Below are positions 1 through 13,309 of a stretch of 64,000 nucleotides of DNA, piece after piece. The stretch is taken from positions 3,047,501-3,111,500 of the forward strand of contig NZ_CP141212.1 of the NCBI RefSeq assembly GCF_035610345.1, read 5' to 3'. Under the pieces are notes generated by a model. That model saw only the letters and a list, made by a program, of their open reading frames with translations. It was not told the DNA's origin and did no database searches. Position 1 is the stretch's first letter, and each line of letters starts with the position of its first letter. The position numbers and the translations under genes are program-made. Source of the stretch: Sinorhizobium meliloti (GTDB lineage: Bacteria; Pseudomonadota; Alphaproteobacteria; Rhizobiales; Rhizobiaceae).

Positions 1-3
1 CCT

Positions 4-23
4 TCTGTTCAAAAATGAACAGA
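4..23. promoter_or_regulatory. operator-like palindrome, copy 1
   Basis: A perfect inverted repeat, TCTGTTCA-aaaa-TGAACAGA (8-4-8). The same architecture recurs at 112-131 with one mismatch. Two such sites upstream of a transporter operon suggest the binding site of a dimeric regulator; the regulator itself is not in the window. Confidence 0.5.
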
Positions 24-111
24 TGCTGTTTGCAATTTACGGGTCGACCGACTTGCTTCCAAGCAGAATTTTCTGGATGGTAAACATCGCGGCCGACATT
101 TGAGGAGCATG

Positions 112-131
112 TCTGGTCAAATTTGAACAGA
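112..131. promoter_or_regulatory. operator-like palindrome, copy 2
   Basis: TCTGGTCA-aatt-TGAACAGA: the same 8-4-8 arrangement as positions 4-23 with one mismatched base in the left arm. Its centre is 108 bp from the first copy, about ten helical turns, and it lies 113 bp before the start codon of the binding-protein gene. No promoter elements could be assigned with confidence. Confidence 0.5.
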
Positions 132-243
132 GCGATGTGGGGAGGCAGCCGAGGTCTCGAAAGGGCACGGCTGAGCCCTATGTGTATCCGCACGGCGGCT
201 TCGCATCGCCCTTTAGAACATAGAACCTTTGGGAGGAGGACAA

Positions 244-1449
244 ATGCACAAGAAACTGATCGCCACGCTCGCAATGGTGCTCGCCGGCAGCACCGCCGCC
301 CTTGCCGACGCATCCGACGGCAAAGTCAAGATCGGCATTCTCAACGACCAATCCGGCGTCTATGCCGATTTCGGCGGCAAATCCTCCTACGAGGCGGCGC
401 TGATGGCCGTCGAAGACTTTGGCGGCAAAGTGCTCGGCGTCCCGGTCGAGGTGGTGACCGCCGACCATCAGAACAAGCCCGATATCGCCTCCAACATTGC
501 GCGGCAATGGTACGACACCGAGCAGGTCGACAGCATCATGGAGCTGACCACCTCCTCCGTTGCGCTTGCCGTGCAGGCGATCTCGAAAGAAAAGAAGAAG
601 ATCGACATCGTCACCGGGGCGGCAACGACGGAGCTCACCGGCAAGCAGTGCAGCCCCTACGGCTTCCATTGGGCCTATGACACCCACTCCCTCGCGGTCG
701 GCACCGGCGGCGCGCTGGTCAAGCAGGGCGGCGACAGCTGGTTCTTCCTGACCGCCGACTATGCCTTCGGCTATTCGCTGGAAGAAAACACCGGCAACTA
801 TGTCAAGGAGAACGGCGGCACCGTCGTCGGAGCCGTCCGCCATCCGCTTGCAACCACCGATTTTTCCTCCTTCCTGCTGCAGGCCCAGTCCTCGGGAGCC
901 AAGGTGATCGGTCTTGCCAATGCCGGTCTCGACACCTCGAACGCCATCAAGCAGGCGGCCGAGTTCGGCATCGTCCAGGGCGGGCAACGCCTGGCGGCCC
1001 TGCTCTTCACGCTGGCCGAGGTCCACGGTCTCGGCCTCGATGCGGCGCAGGGGCTGACGCTCACCGAAGGCTTCTACTGGAACCGCGACGAGGAGAGCGC
1101 CAAGTTCGGCAAGCGCTTCATGGAGCGCACCGGCAAAATGCCTAATATGGTTCATGCCGGCACCTACTCGGCCGTCCTGCAATATCTGAAAGCGATCGAG
1201 AAGGCCGGAACCGACGAGACGGAAGCTGTCGCCAAAGAGCTGCACGCGCTTCCGGTCGACGACGTCTTTGCAAAGAACGGGACGGTCGCGCCGAACGGGC
1301 GGATGATCCACGACATGTATCTTCTCGAGGTCAAGAAGCCGGACGAGAGCAAGGAGCCCTGGGACTACTTCAAGGTTCTCGCGACCATTCCCGGCAAGGA
1401 AGCCTTCATCGACCCGGCCCAGAGCGGCTGCGAGCTCGTGAAGTCCTGA
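244..1449 (+). CDS. ABC transporter substrate-binding protein, branched-chain amino acid type
   Basis: Periplasmic ligand-binding protein of 401 residues, type I fold (Peripla_BP_6, LivJ/LivK/amide-binding group). An N-terminal signal peptide ends near residue 21 (hydrophobic stretch, then ALADA), and the mature protein opens with the family's typical VKIGILNDQSG. The ATG at 244 is chosen because a GGGAGGAGG ribosome site lies 5 nt upstream; an in-frame TTG at 229 would sit inside that site. It heads an operon with two ATPases and two permeases and should deliver ligand to them. The ligand cannot be read from sequence; these proteins bind amino acids, amides, urea or aromatic acids. Confidence 0.9.
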   Translation: MHKKLIATLAMVLAGSTAALADASDGKVKIGILNDQSGVYADFGGKSSYEAALMAVEDFGGKVLGVPVEVVTADHQNKPDIASNIARQWYDTEQVDSIMELTTSSVALAVQAISKEKKKIDIVTGAATTELTGKQCSPYGFHWAYDTHSLAVGTGGALVKQGGDSWFFLTADYAFGYSLEENTGNYVKENGGTVVGAVRHPLATTDFSSFLLQAQSSGAKVIGLANAGLDTSNAIKQAAEFGIVQGGQRLAALLFTLAEVHGLGLDAAQGLTLTEGFYWNRDEESAKFGKRFMERTGKMPNMVHAGTYSAVLQYLKAIEKAGTDETEAVAKELHALPVDDVFAKNGTVAPNGRMIHDMYLLEVKKPDESKEPWDYFKVLATIPGKEAFIDPAQSGCELVKS

Positions 1450-1460
1450 CCGGCAAGACG

Positions 1461-2245
1461 ATGACCGTCGCCATGCCTTTGGAGAATGGAGCGCCGCGGG
1501 TGGTTCTGTCCGCCCGCGGGCTCCGCCGCGACTTCGGCGGCTTCACCGCCGTCAAGGACGTCGACCTCGATATCCATCATGCCCGTGTGCATGCGCTGAT
1601 CGGCCCGAACGGGGCCGGCAAGACCACCGTCTTCAATCTCCTGACGAAGTTCCTGCAGCCGACCCATGGCACGATCACCCTGCTCGGCGAGGACATCACC
1701 AGGACCGCGCCCGACAAGGTCGCCCGCATGGGTCTGGTACGCTCGTTCCAGATCTCGGCGGTGTTCCCACACCTGACCGTGCTCGACAATGTCCGCGTCG
1801 CGCTGCAACGGCCGAACCGCCTTGCGACGCAGTTCTGGAAATCCTTGTCGTCGCTCGACACTCTCAACGGCAAGGCCGAGCAGCTGATCCGTTCCGTCGG
1901 TCTCGACAAGGAGGCGAACGCCCTCGCCGCGGACCTCTCCTACGGTCGCAAGCGCGTACTCGAAATCGCCACGACGCTGGCGCTCGAGCCGAAGGTTCTG
2001 CTCCTCGACGAGCCCATGGCCGGCATGGGGCACGAGGACGTCGGCATGGTCGCCGAGATCATCCGCGAAGTGGCGCGCGAGCGCGCAGTGCTGATGGTTG
2101 AGCACAATCTCTCGGTCGTCGCGACGCTCTGCCATCACGTCACCGTCCTGCAGCGCGGCGAGATCCTGGCGGAAGGCGACTATGCGACGGTCTCGGAGGA
2201 TCCGCGCGTCCGCACAGCCTATATGGGCACGGAGGAGGCCTCCAG

Positions 2246-2249
<4 letters not shown>
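1461..2249 (+). CDS. ABC transporter ATP-binding protein, LivG type
   Basis: Cytoplasmic ATPase of 262 residues. Visible motifs are Walker A GPNGAGKTT (about residue 51), the LivG-type signature LSYGRKR (about 155), Walker B VLLLDEP (about 178) and the switch histidine in MVEHN (about 213). It starts 11 bp after the binding-protein gene, and its stop overlaps the start of the next ATPase (ATGA), so it is translationally coupled. It is one half of the heterodimeric motor of a branched-chain-amino-acid-type importer. Confidence 0.92.
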
Positions 2250-2947
<698 letters not shown>

Positions 2948-2950
2948 ACC

Positions 2951-3838
2951 ATGACGATGATTTTCGGAATTCCACTCCAGGCCTTCCTCGGGCAGCTGCT
3001 GATCGGGCTCATCAACGGCTCCTTCTATGCGCTCCTGAGCCTCGGCCTCGCCATCATCTTCGGGCTCCTGCGCGTCATCAACTTCGCCCACGGCGCGCAG
3101 TATATGCTCGGCGCCTTCATGGCTTGGCTGCTGCTCTCCTATTTCGGCATCGGCTATTGGCCGGCGCTCATTCTCGCGCCCCTTCTCGTCGGCCTCATCG
3201 GCGCCGTTATCGAGCGCACGATGCTGAGACGGCTCTATACGCTCGATCCGCTCTACGGCCTCCTCTTCACCTTCGGCCTGGCGCTCACCATCGAAGGCAC
3301 CTTCCGCTATCTCTACGGCGCGTCCGGCCAGCCTTATGCGACGCCGGCGCTGCTGACGGGCGGGGCCAATCTCGGCTTCATGTTCCTGCCTATCTATCGC
3401 GGCTGGGTCATCGTCTTTTCGCTGGTGATCTGCCTCGGCACCTGGCTCATGATCGAGAAGACCAAGCTCGGCTCCTATCTGCGCGCCGCTACGGAAAATC
3501 CGGTCCTGGTGCAATCCTTCGGCATCAACGTGCCCTTTCTGCTGACGCTGACCTACGGGCTCGGCGCGGCGCTCGCCGCAATTGCCGGAGTTCTCGCGGC
3601 GCCGATCTATCAGGTCTCGCCGCTGATGGGATCGAACATCATCATCGTCGTCTTCGCCGTGGTCGTCGTCGGCGGCATGGGCTCGATCATGGGCGCGATC
3701 GTCACCGGTTATCTGCTGGGTATCGCCGAAGGACTGACCAAGGTCTTCTATCCGGAGGCCTCCAACATCGTGATCTTCGTGATCATGGCCATCGTTCTCC
3801 TGCTGAGACCCGCGGGTCTCTTCGGTCGGGATGCTTGA
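2951..3838 (+). CDS. ABC transporter permease, LivH type
   Basis: Inner-membrane permease of 295 residues, mostly hydrophobic, with about eight predicted membrane spans. It has the LivH-family opening INGSFYALLSLGLAIIFGLL and the INFAHGAQYMLGAF segment (about residues 40-56). The start lies 3 nt after the LivF-type gene. It forms the channel with the LivM-type protein encoded next; the two genes overlap by 8 nt. Confidence 0.92.
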   Translation: MTMIFGIPLQAFLGQLLIGLINGSFYALLSLGLAIIFGLLRVINFAHGAQYMLGAFMAWLLLSYFGIGYWPALILAPLLVGLIGAVIERTMLRRLYTLDPLYGLLFTFGLALTIEGTFRYLYGASGQPYATPALLTGGANLGFMFLPIYRGWVIVFSLVICLGTWLMIEKTKLGSYLRAATENPVLVQSFGINVPFLLTLTYGLGAALAAIAGVLAAPIYQVSPLMGSNIIIVVFAVVVVGGMGSIMGAIVTGYLLGIAEGLTKVFYPEASNIVIFVIMAIVLLLRPAGLFGRDA

Positions 3839-4832
3839 TATGACGCTGACACTCGAACTCGCGAAGCAGAAGGAACGCTCGCCGGCCATCGTTCAGACGG
3901 TGTTTCTCGGCGTCGGCCTTGCCTGCCTGCTGCTTGCGCCCCTGTTCTTCTACCCCGTCTTCCTCATGAAGATTCTGTGCTTCGCGCTCTTTGCCTGCGC
4001 CTTCAATCTGCTGCTCGGCTATACCGGGCTGCTCTCCTTCGGCCATGCCGCCTTCTTCGGCGGCGCGGCCTACTTCACCGCGCATGCGGTCAAGGAATGG
4101 GGCGTGCCGCCCGAACTCGGCGTCCTCCTCGGCGTCGTCGGCGCTGCACTTCTCGGCGCGGTCGTCGGTTTCTTCGCGATCCGCCGGCAGGGCATCTACT
4201 TCGCCATGATCACGCTGGCGCTGGCCCAGATGTTCTATTTCTTCTGCCTCCAGGCCGGGTTCACCCGCGGCGAGGACGGCATCCAGTCGGTGCCCCGCGG
4301 CCATCTCCTCGGTTTCATCGATCTCTCGCAGCCGACGAACATGTATTATTTCGTGCTCGCCGTCTTCGTCATCGGCATCGCCATGATCTGGCGGATCATA
4401 AATTCGCCCTTCGGCATGATCCTGAAGTCGATCCGCGAGAACGAGACGCGCGCGATCTCGCTCGGCTACTCGGTCAGGAACTACAAGCTCGCAGCCTTCG
4501 TGATGTCGGCGGCGCTTACCGGGCTCGCCGGCGGTCTGAAGGCACTCGTCTTCCAGTTCGCGACGCTGACCGACGTCAGCTGGCAGATGTCCGGTGAGGT
4601 TATCCTGATGACGCTTCTCGGCGGCATCGGAACGCTGATCGGGCCGCTCTTCGGCGCCGGTCTCGTCGTAACGCTGCAGAACTATCTGGCGACGTCGGAA
4701 TTTCCGGTCACGATCATAACCGGCATCGTCTTCATGGTCTGCGTGCTTCTGTTCCGCCGCGGCATCGTCGGCGAGTTCTACAACTCCCGGCTCGGCCGCA
4801 GGCTCGGCTTCGAGCATCGACACAAGCATTGA
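3831..4832 (+). CDS. ABC transporter permease, LivM type
   Basis: Second inner-membrane permease of 333 residues. Family landmarks are LLGYTGLLSFGHAAFFG (about residues 60-77), the cytoplasmic GILKSIRENE-like coupling region (MILKSIRENETRAISLGY, about 197) and a GGIGTLIGPLFGA stretch near 265. Two in-frame ATGs, at 3831 and 3840, are possible; the first overlaps the LivH-type stop. The last structural transporter gene, it is followed 47 bp later by a GMC oxidoreductase on the same strand. Confidence 0.9.
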   Translation: MLDMTLTLELAKQKERSPAIVQTVFLGVGLACLLLAPLFFYPVFLMKILCFALFACAFNLLLGYTGLLSFGHAAFFGGAAYFTAHAVKEWGVPPELGVLLGVVGAALLGAVVGFFAIRRQGIYFAMITLALAQMFYFFCLQAGFTRGEDGIQSVPRGHLLGFIDLSQPTNMYYFVLAVFVIGIAMIWRIINSPFGMILKSIRENETRAISLGYSVRNYKLAAFVMSAALTGLAGGLKALVFQFATLTDVSWQMSGEVILMTLLGGIGTLIGPLFGAGLVVTLQNYLATSEFPVTIITGIVFMVCVLLFRRGIVGEFYNSRLGRRLGFEHRHKH

Positions 4833-4879
4833 CCATGCATCGGTCCGAACCACGTCGGGCCTCGACATAGAGAAAACCA

Positions 4880-6475
4880 ATGGACACGTTCGACTTCATC
4901 ATCGTCGGAGCGGGCAGCGCCGGCTGCGTGCTCGCCAACCGCCTGTCGGAAAACCCGGACCACCGCGTGCTGTTGCTCGAGGCCGGCGGCAGCGACAATT
5001 ATCACTGGATCCACATTCCGGTCGGCTATCTCTATTGCATCAACAATCCGCGCACCGATTGGTGCTTCACCACGGCGGCGGAGGAGGGCCTCAACGGCCG
5101 GTCTCTCGGTTATCCGCGCGGCAAGGTGCTCGGCGGCTGCTCCTCGATCAACGGCATGATCTACATGCGCGGGCAGGCGCGAGATTACGACCTCTGGCGC
5201 CAGCTCGGCTGCCCCGGCTGGAGTTGGAACGACGTGCTGCCGTTCTTCAGGAAATCCGAGGACCATTATCGCGGCGCCGACGACATGCACGGCGCAAGCG
5301 GCGAATGGCGGGTCGAGAAAGCGCGCGTCCGTTGGGCGGTGCTCGACGCCTTCCAGAAGGCTGCGACCGAAGCGGGCATTCCGGAGACCGACGACTTCAA
5401 CCGCGGCAACAACGAGGGCTCCGGTTATTTCGACGTCAACCAGCGGTCCGGCATCCGCTGGAATACAGCCAAGGCCTTCCTGAAACCTGCCAGGAACCGG
5501 CGGAACCTTACGATCCTGACGAAAGCCCATGTCCGCCGGCTCATTCTCGAAGACGGCCGCATCGCCGGCGTCGAGTTCCAGCATGACGGAATCACGAAAA
5601 GCGCCCGGGCGCGCCGCGAAACCGTGCTTTCGGCCGGGGCGATCGGCTCGCCGCATATCCTCGAACTCTCCGGAATCGGCCGGCCCGACGTGCTGCGCGA
5701 AAACGGCATCGAGGTCCGCCACGAGCTGCCCGGTGTCGGCGAAAACCTGCAGGACCATCTGCAATTGCGTCTCGCCTACAAGGTGACCGGCGTCCCGACG
5801 CTCAATGAAAAGGCGACTTCACTTTTCGGCAAGGCCGCGATCGGCCTCGAATACCTTGTCCGCCGCTCCGGCCCGATGGCCATGGCGCCGAGCCAGCTCG
5901 GTATCTTCACGCGATCGGGCCCGGAGAAGGAAACGCCGGACCTGCAGTATCACGTACAACCGGTGACGCTCGAAAAATTCGGCGAGCCGGTACACCCCTT
6001 TCCCGCCATCACCGCGAGCGTCTGCAATCTGCGGCCGGAAAGCCGCGGTTCCGTCCATCTGAAAGGCCCGGATTTCGCCGCGGCGCCGGACATCCGCCCG
6101 CGCTACCTGACGGCCGAGGCCGACCGGGACGTGGCCGTGAAGTCGATCCGGCTCACCCGCCGCATCGTCGCGCAGCCCGCTTTCGCCCGCTACAATCCCG
6201 TCGAGTTCAAGCCCGGGTCGAACTGCGAGACGGACGAGGAGCTGAAACGCGCGGCAGGCGACATCGGCACGACGATCTTCCATCCCGTCGGTACCTGCCG
6301 CATGGGTGGCGACCCCGATAGCGTCGTGGATCCCGAGTTGCGGCTGCGCGGCATTGCCGGCCTGCGCATCGCCGATGCCTCGATCATGCCGACGATCACC
6401 TCCGGCAACACCAATTCTCCGACGATCATGATCGCCGAGAAGGCGGCTCAGATGATCCTGGCAGGGGGCCGCTAG
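4880..6475 (+). CDS. GMC family FAD-dependent oxidoreductase (choline dehydrogenase-like)
   Basis: Flavoprotein of 531 residues that should oxidise an alcohol. The N-terminal FAD-binding Rossmann motif is [14 protein letters not shown] (about residues 8-21), followed by an acidic end LLLEAGG. GMC signature regions are [18 protein letters not shown] (about 77-94) and [19 protein letters not shown] (about 250). The C-terminal catalytic pair is a His in [10 protein letters not shown] and an Asn in the SGNTNSPT stretch. Close to BetA and alcohol dehydrogenases of this family, but the substrate is not evident and betB/betI are absent. Transcribed with the upstream transporter, so the transported compound or a derivative may be its substrate (inference). 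Confidence 0.85.
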   Translation: MDTFDFIIVGAGSAGCVLANRLSENPDHRVLLLEAGGSDNYHWIHIPVGYLYCINNPRTDWCFTTAAEEGLNGRSLGYPRGKVLGGCSSINGMIYMRGQARDYDLWRQLGCPGWSWNDVLPFFRKSEDHYRGADDMHGASGEWRVEKARVRWAVLDAFQKAATEAGIPETDDFNRGNNEGSGYFDVNQRSGIRWNTAKAFLKPARNRRNLTILTKAHVRRLILEDGRIAGVEFQHDGITKSARARRETVLSAGAIGSPHILELSGIGRPDVLRENGIEVRHELPGVGENLQDHLQLRLAYKVTGVPTLNEKATSLFGKAAIGLEYLVRRSGPMAMAPSQLGIFTRSGPEKETPDLQYHVQPVTLEKFGEPVHPFPAITASVCNLRPESRGSVHLKGPDFAAAPDIRPRYLTAEADRDVAVKSIRLTRRIVAQPAFARYNPVEFKPGSNCETDEELKRAAGDIGTTIFHPVGTCRMGGDPDSVVDPELRLRGIAGLRIADASIMPTITSGNTNSPTIMIAEKAAQMILAGGR

Positions 6476-6522
6476 AGCACTTCCAGGAAAAGTGTGTAAC
6501 GGTTTTCCGTCCGGAAGTGCGT
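6474..6522. repeat. 49-bp palindromic intergenic repeat, copy A
   Basis: Begins at the GMC gene stop codon. Outer arms GCACTTCC/GGAAGTGC and inner arms GGAAAA/TTTTCC make a cruciform-capable element. A copy differing at one base lies at 36384-36432, so this is a dispersed repeat of the small palindromic type known from rhizobia. Confidence 0.75.
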
Positions 6523-6535
6523 GGATTAAATGGTT

Positions 6536-6572
6536 GGGCATTTCAGCGTTTCCATGAAACGTTGAAATGCCC
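6536..6572. terminator. 17-bp hairpin between convergent GMC and metH genes
   Basis: GGGCATTTCA...(3-nt loop)...TGAAATGCCC with 16 Watson-Crick pairs and one G-T pair. It sits between the convergent GMC oxidoreductase and metH genes, where a two-way barrier would fit. There is no T-tract, so it may act as part of the adjoining repeat rather than as a canonical terminator. Confidence 0.4.
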
Positions 6573-6621
6573 TAGCCAACACCTGGAAACGACGCACGTC
6601 CGGACGGATGAATTCTGCGGC

Positions 6622-10395
<3,774 letters not shown>

Positions 10396-10441
10396 GGGAG
10401 ATCTCCCGTTCTGAAAACGACAAAGAATTATCGATTTACTC

Positions 10442-10461
10442 ACATAAAGATATGTTTATGT
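10442..10461. promoter_or_regulatory. palindrome in metH leader, candidate SAH/methionine-responsive operator
   Basis: ACATAAA-gatatg-TTTATGT, a perfect 7-6-7 inverted repeat 47-66 bp upstream of the metH start. ArsR-family SahR regulators of proteobacterial methionine-cycle genes bind AT-rich palindromes of this general kind (recalled, not checked). No riboswitch fold was recognised in the leader. Confidence 0.45.
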
Positions 10462-10497
10462 CAACATACGTGATGGTCACAATTGCGGATGAGTGAA

Positions 10498-10520
10498 TAA
10501 AAAGCGGCCCGCCGCGGGTG
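10498..10520 (-). terminator. possible intrinsic terminator of the sugar-kinase operon
   Basis: Read on the minus strand, a short GC-rich stem GCGG-cggg-CCGC is followed directly by TTTTTATT. It lies just past the last gene of the ROK/UPF0303/AGE operon and before the metH promoter region. The stem is short. Confidence 0.45.
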
Positions 10521-10535
10521 CGGGGGACGATAAGA

Positions 10536-10582
10536 GAGCGGGATGAGGAGAAGTGTGTGCGGTCTTCCGCCGGTCACATCCG
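10536..10582. repeat. RIME-like palindromic element, copy 1
   Basis: GAGCGGGATGAGG...GTGTGCGGT.TTCCGCC...ATCCGCTT. It resembles the element at 13310-13356 and the rhizobial RIME/palindromic intergenic class. The stop codon and last codons of the AGE-family gene (ending at 10574) lie inside it. Confidence 0.6.
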
Positions 10583-11731
10583 CTTGAGGCAATCCTCCAG
10601 TTCATAGATCGCGCAAAGAATATGATAGAAGGTGCTTGCTGGCGCCGGTTCTTCGACAAAGGTGCCATCCGCCTTCTGCTTGTCGCGCCAGAGGCCGCGG
10701 ACAGGCACATCCAGAAAGCGCTGCAGCGCCCCCATGGCGCGTCCAGCCGAAGCGAGATAACGCTCTTTCTCCGCACCTTCCGTCAACGCCGCAAATCGGA
10801 TCGCCGCCTTCAGCCACTCGGTCTGCGGCCAAAGCCGCGCTGTCGGATCGGCAACGGAGAAATCGTCGAGGAGCGTCATGACGACCACGTCCCGCTCGGG
10901 GCATGTTCCATATTTCTCGCCGATATCGAACAGCCGCCGCGCCTCGACGATCGCCTGCGCATTGCCGCGCCGTTCCGCCCAGCGCAGGAGGAGCCATGCC
11001 CATTCGAAATGGTGCCCCGGTTCGACGATACGACCCTTTTCGCCGGGGAACGGCGCCCAGTCGTGATCGAAGAATTCGCGCAACGCCCCGCTCTCGGCGT
11101 CGATGAACCGGTCCATGGCCAGATGCGCAATCTCGTCGGCGAGATTGGCCCAGGCGACGCGGTCGAATCCTTCCGCCTCCTCGCTTGCGAGGCAGGCTTC
11201 GAAGAGATGCATGTGCGGATTGGAGCCGAGCGGCAGGCGCGGCGGCTCGTCCTCCTCGAAGCCGGCGAGCGGATGCTTGCAACGGGCTTCGAGCCGCCGC
11301 CGGAGTTTGTCGCTGCGCCCCACCATCTCGGCTCCGCGCTCCGGCAGGACTTCCGCCAGATGGGCGAAGGCAAGCAAGGCGAAAGCCTGGTTGTAGAGGT
11401 CGAAGGAAGCGTCGATGAGCTTGCCGTCGGCATTCGCCAGCGCCCCGTAAAAGCCGCCAGGCTGTCCGTAGACGCGATCGAAATAAAGAAGGCCGCCTTC
11501 GGCGGCGGTGCGCCAGTCTCCATTCCAGCCACGCCGGCCGGCCGCGGCGAAGCAGTAGACCTGCCGGGGCTGCACGCGGGAGCGGCGGTCGGCCCGCGTC
11601 GGTTCGCCTTTCATGTCGATCGTCTCGACGAAGCCGCCGCCCTCCGCGTCGAAGCCTTTCTGCCGCCAGAGCGGCAAGGCAGCATCGTTCAGCCAGCCCG
11701 CGAGTTCGCCTGCCTGGAGATGAATATCCAT
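10574..11731 (-). CDS. AGE family sugar epimerase/isomerase
   Basis: About 385 residues, the family length for N-acylglucosamine 2-epimerase, mannose isomerase and sulfoquinovose isomerase, all (alpha/alpha)6-barrel enzymes. Recognised from the N-terminal WLNDAALPLWRQKGFDAEGGGF, RSRVQPRQVYCFA (about residue 51) and EPGHHFEWAWLL (about 240), which carries the conserved active-site His. Two start codons, 11731 and 11737, are close together; neither has a strong ribosome site. It lies 10-16 bp after a UPF0303 gene and in one operon with a ROK kinase, so a hexose route such as mannose to fructose or ManNAc to GlcNAc is likely (inference). The C-terminus ends inside a repeat element. Confidence 0.85.
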   Translation of the reverse strand: MDIHLQAGELAGWLNDAALPLWRQKGFDAEGGGFVETIDMKGEPTRADRRSRVQPRQVYCFAAAGRRGWNGDWRTAAEGGLLYFDRVYGQPGGFYGALANADGKLIDASFDLYNQAFALLAFAHLAEVLPERGAEMVGRSDKLRRRLEARCKHPLAGFEEDEPPRLPLGSNPHMHLFEACLASEEAEGFDRVAWANLADEIAHLAMDRFIDAESGALREFFDHDWAPFPGEKGRIVEPGHHFEWAWLLLRWAERRGNAQAIVEARRLFDIGEKYGTCPERDVVVMTLLDDFSVADPTARLWPQTEWLKAAIRFAALTEGAEKERYLASAGRAMGALQRFLDVPVRGLWRDKQKADGTFVEEPAPASTFYHILCAIYELEDCLKRM

Positions 11732-11747
11732 GCCCATCCGCTTTCCG

Positions 11748-12242
11748 TCAGCTTTCCAGCTTCAGCGCGTCATGATCCGCGCCGAGAAGTTCTGCCAGCG
11801 CCTCGACCACGAGATTATGGTCCTCCCGCTGCGGCAGGCCGGAAACGGTGACGGCGCCGATGCAGCCCGTTCCCTTGACGACGATCGGGAAGCTGCCGCC
11901 ATGGGCGGCAAACTCGGCATCCGGCAGGCCGAGCTTCGCCTGCAAATTCGTTTGCTGCTTGAGAAGGCTGAGCCCGGTGGCGTAGCTGCTCTTGAACAGG
12001 CGGAACACCGTGTTGCGCTTGCGGCGCACCCAGTTCGGATTGTCCGGCGTCGCCCCATCGAGGGCCGCATAGAAGACCTGCATGGAAAAGAGCGTGATGT
12101 CGATGACGCAGCCGAGCTTGCGTTCCGCGGCCATCCGGCGAAGCGTTGCGCCCAGCTTCCAGGCCGTCTCGAGATCGAAGCGGTCGAACTGCAATTGCTG
12201 CTCCTGCAGCGCAATCCGGCGCAGATCATTGTCTATGTTCAT
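11748..12242 (-). CDS. UPF0303 / HbpS-like (DUF336-type) protein
   Basis: 164 residues; recognised as the UPF0303 family, often labelled heme-degrading domain protein. The conserved region GLPDAEFAAHGGSFPIVV followed by GTGCIGAVTVSGLPQREDH (about 105-145) is the family core. The biochemical role is not established. Start ATG follows a GGAGG site at proper spacing. It sits between a ROK kinase (73 bp upstream) and an AGE-family enzyme (5-16 bp downstream). Confidence 0.8.
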   Translation of the reverse strand: MNIDNDLRRIALQEQQLQFDRFDLETAWKLGATLRRMAAERKLGCVIDITLFSMQVFYAALDGATPDNPNWVRRKRNTVFRLFKSSYATGLSLLKQQTNLQAKLGLPDAEFAAHGGSFPIVVKGTGCIGAVTVSGLPQREDHNLVVEALAELLGADHDALKLES

Positions 12243-12315
12243 AATGCCTCCGCTTGGTCAGTGGTCGAACTGGACGAGTGCGATGCGCGATCCTGCAAAA
12301 TTCCCCGCCTGGCAA

Positions 12316-13212
12316 TTAATCCTTCCAGAGCCAGGCGGCGCCGCGCACGCCGGAACTGTCGCCGTGCACCGCCTTGCGGATCGGCGTCTCGAAACTGTCG
12401 CCGAAGAGATATCTGGTGATCGATGCCGGCAACTCGCCGTAAATCTCGTCGACATTGGACATGCCGCCGCCGAGTACGAAGACGTCGGGATCGACGATGT
12501 TGGTCAACAGCGCGAGGCTGCGGGCCAGCCGGTCGACGAAGCGCTCGTAGACACCGATTGCCACCGGGTCGCCCGCGCGCTTCGCCTCGATGATGTCCCG
12601 CCCGCGCCGGTCCGTCCCGGTCGTCGTACGGTAGTCGAGTTCCAGCCCGGTGCCGCAGGCATACATGTCGAGGCAACCGAGCTTGCCGCACCAGCACCTG
12701 TGCCCCGGATATTCGTCCTTCGTCATCCAGGGCAGCGGATAATGGCCGATCTCGGCCGCGACGCCCTGGTAGCCGGCGTGAACCTTCTTGCCGATCGCCA
12801 GACCCCCGCCATGGCCCGTACCGACGATCACGCCGAAGACGACGCCCGCGTCCTTGCCCGCCCCGTCGACGGCTTCGGAGACCGCAAGGCAATTGGCGTC
12901 GTTGGCCAGGCGAACCTCACGTCCGAGCGCAGCCGCAAGATCCCGCCCGAGCGGCTTGCCGTTGATGAGCACCGCATTGGAATTGCGCACGATGCCGGTG
13001 CGCGGATTGGGACTTCCAGGTATGCCGATGCCGATCGAGCCGCGCTCGCCGGCGGTGCTTTCGGCCGAGGCGACGAGCTCTACGACGGCACGGACACAAT
13101 CCTCATAGCCGCTGGTGGGTGTCGGGACACGATGGCGGGCACGCGTCTTGCCGTCGCGATCGAGCGCGATGACCTCCATTTTCGTGCCGCCCCAGTCAAT
13201 TCCGATAAACAT
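12316..13212 (-). CDS. ROK family sugar kinase
   Basis: 298 residues. Phosphorylates a hexose or N-acetylhexosamine with ATP. Motifs: N-terminal phosphate loop IDWGGTK (residues 4-10), catalytic Asp in LANDANCLA (about 104), and the ROK zinc motif CWCGKLGCLD (about 169-178). No helix-turn-helix precedes the kinase fold, so it is an enzyme, not a NagC-type repressor. Start at 13212 gives MFIGIDWGGTK, the usual family N-terminus; a longer frame to 13290 has no family match. First gene of the operon with UPF0303 and AGE-family genes; fructokinase, GlcNAc kinase and ManNAc kinase are all possible. Confidence 0.85.
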   Translation of the reverse strand: MFIGIDWGGTKMEVIALDRDGKTRARHRVPTPTSGYEDCVRAVVELVASAESTAGERGSIGIGIPGSPNPRTGIVRNSNAVLINGKPLGRDLAAALGREVRLANDANCLAVSEAVDGAGKDAGVVFGVIVGTGHGGGLAIGKKVHAGYQGVAAEIGHYPLPWMTKDEYPGHRCWCGKLGCLDMYACGTGLELDYRTTTGTDRRGRDIIEAKRAGDPVAIGVYERFVDRLARSLALLTNIVDPDVFVLGGGMSNVDEIYGELPASITRYLFGDSFETPIRKAVHGDSSGVRGAAWLWKD

Positions 13213-13309
13213 ATATCTGGTCTTTGGGATAAAGATCGTTGGCGAGGAAGCGGCAGCCTCTCCTCCGGCGCCGCGGGCCTTGCTTAGCATCCACCGTATC
13301 GGGGACGCT

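Noticed and set aside
178..1311. Long antisense frame opposite the substrate-binding gene
   Set aside because: High-GC codon bias creates open antisense frames. The product has no family features, while the plus strand has signal peptide, ribosome site and operon context.
4880..6475. Calling the GMC gene betA (choline dehydrogenase)
   Set aside because: Only general family motifs support it. betB, betI and a choline transporter are absent, and the neighbouring importer is Liv-type.
10396..10500. Possible SAM or cobalamin riboswitch before metH
   Set aside because: The leader is only about 100 nt, has no B12-box or SAM-II-like pseudoknot that I could recognise, and its main structure is the short palindrome.
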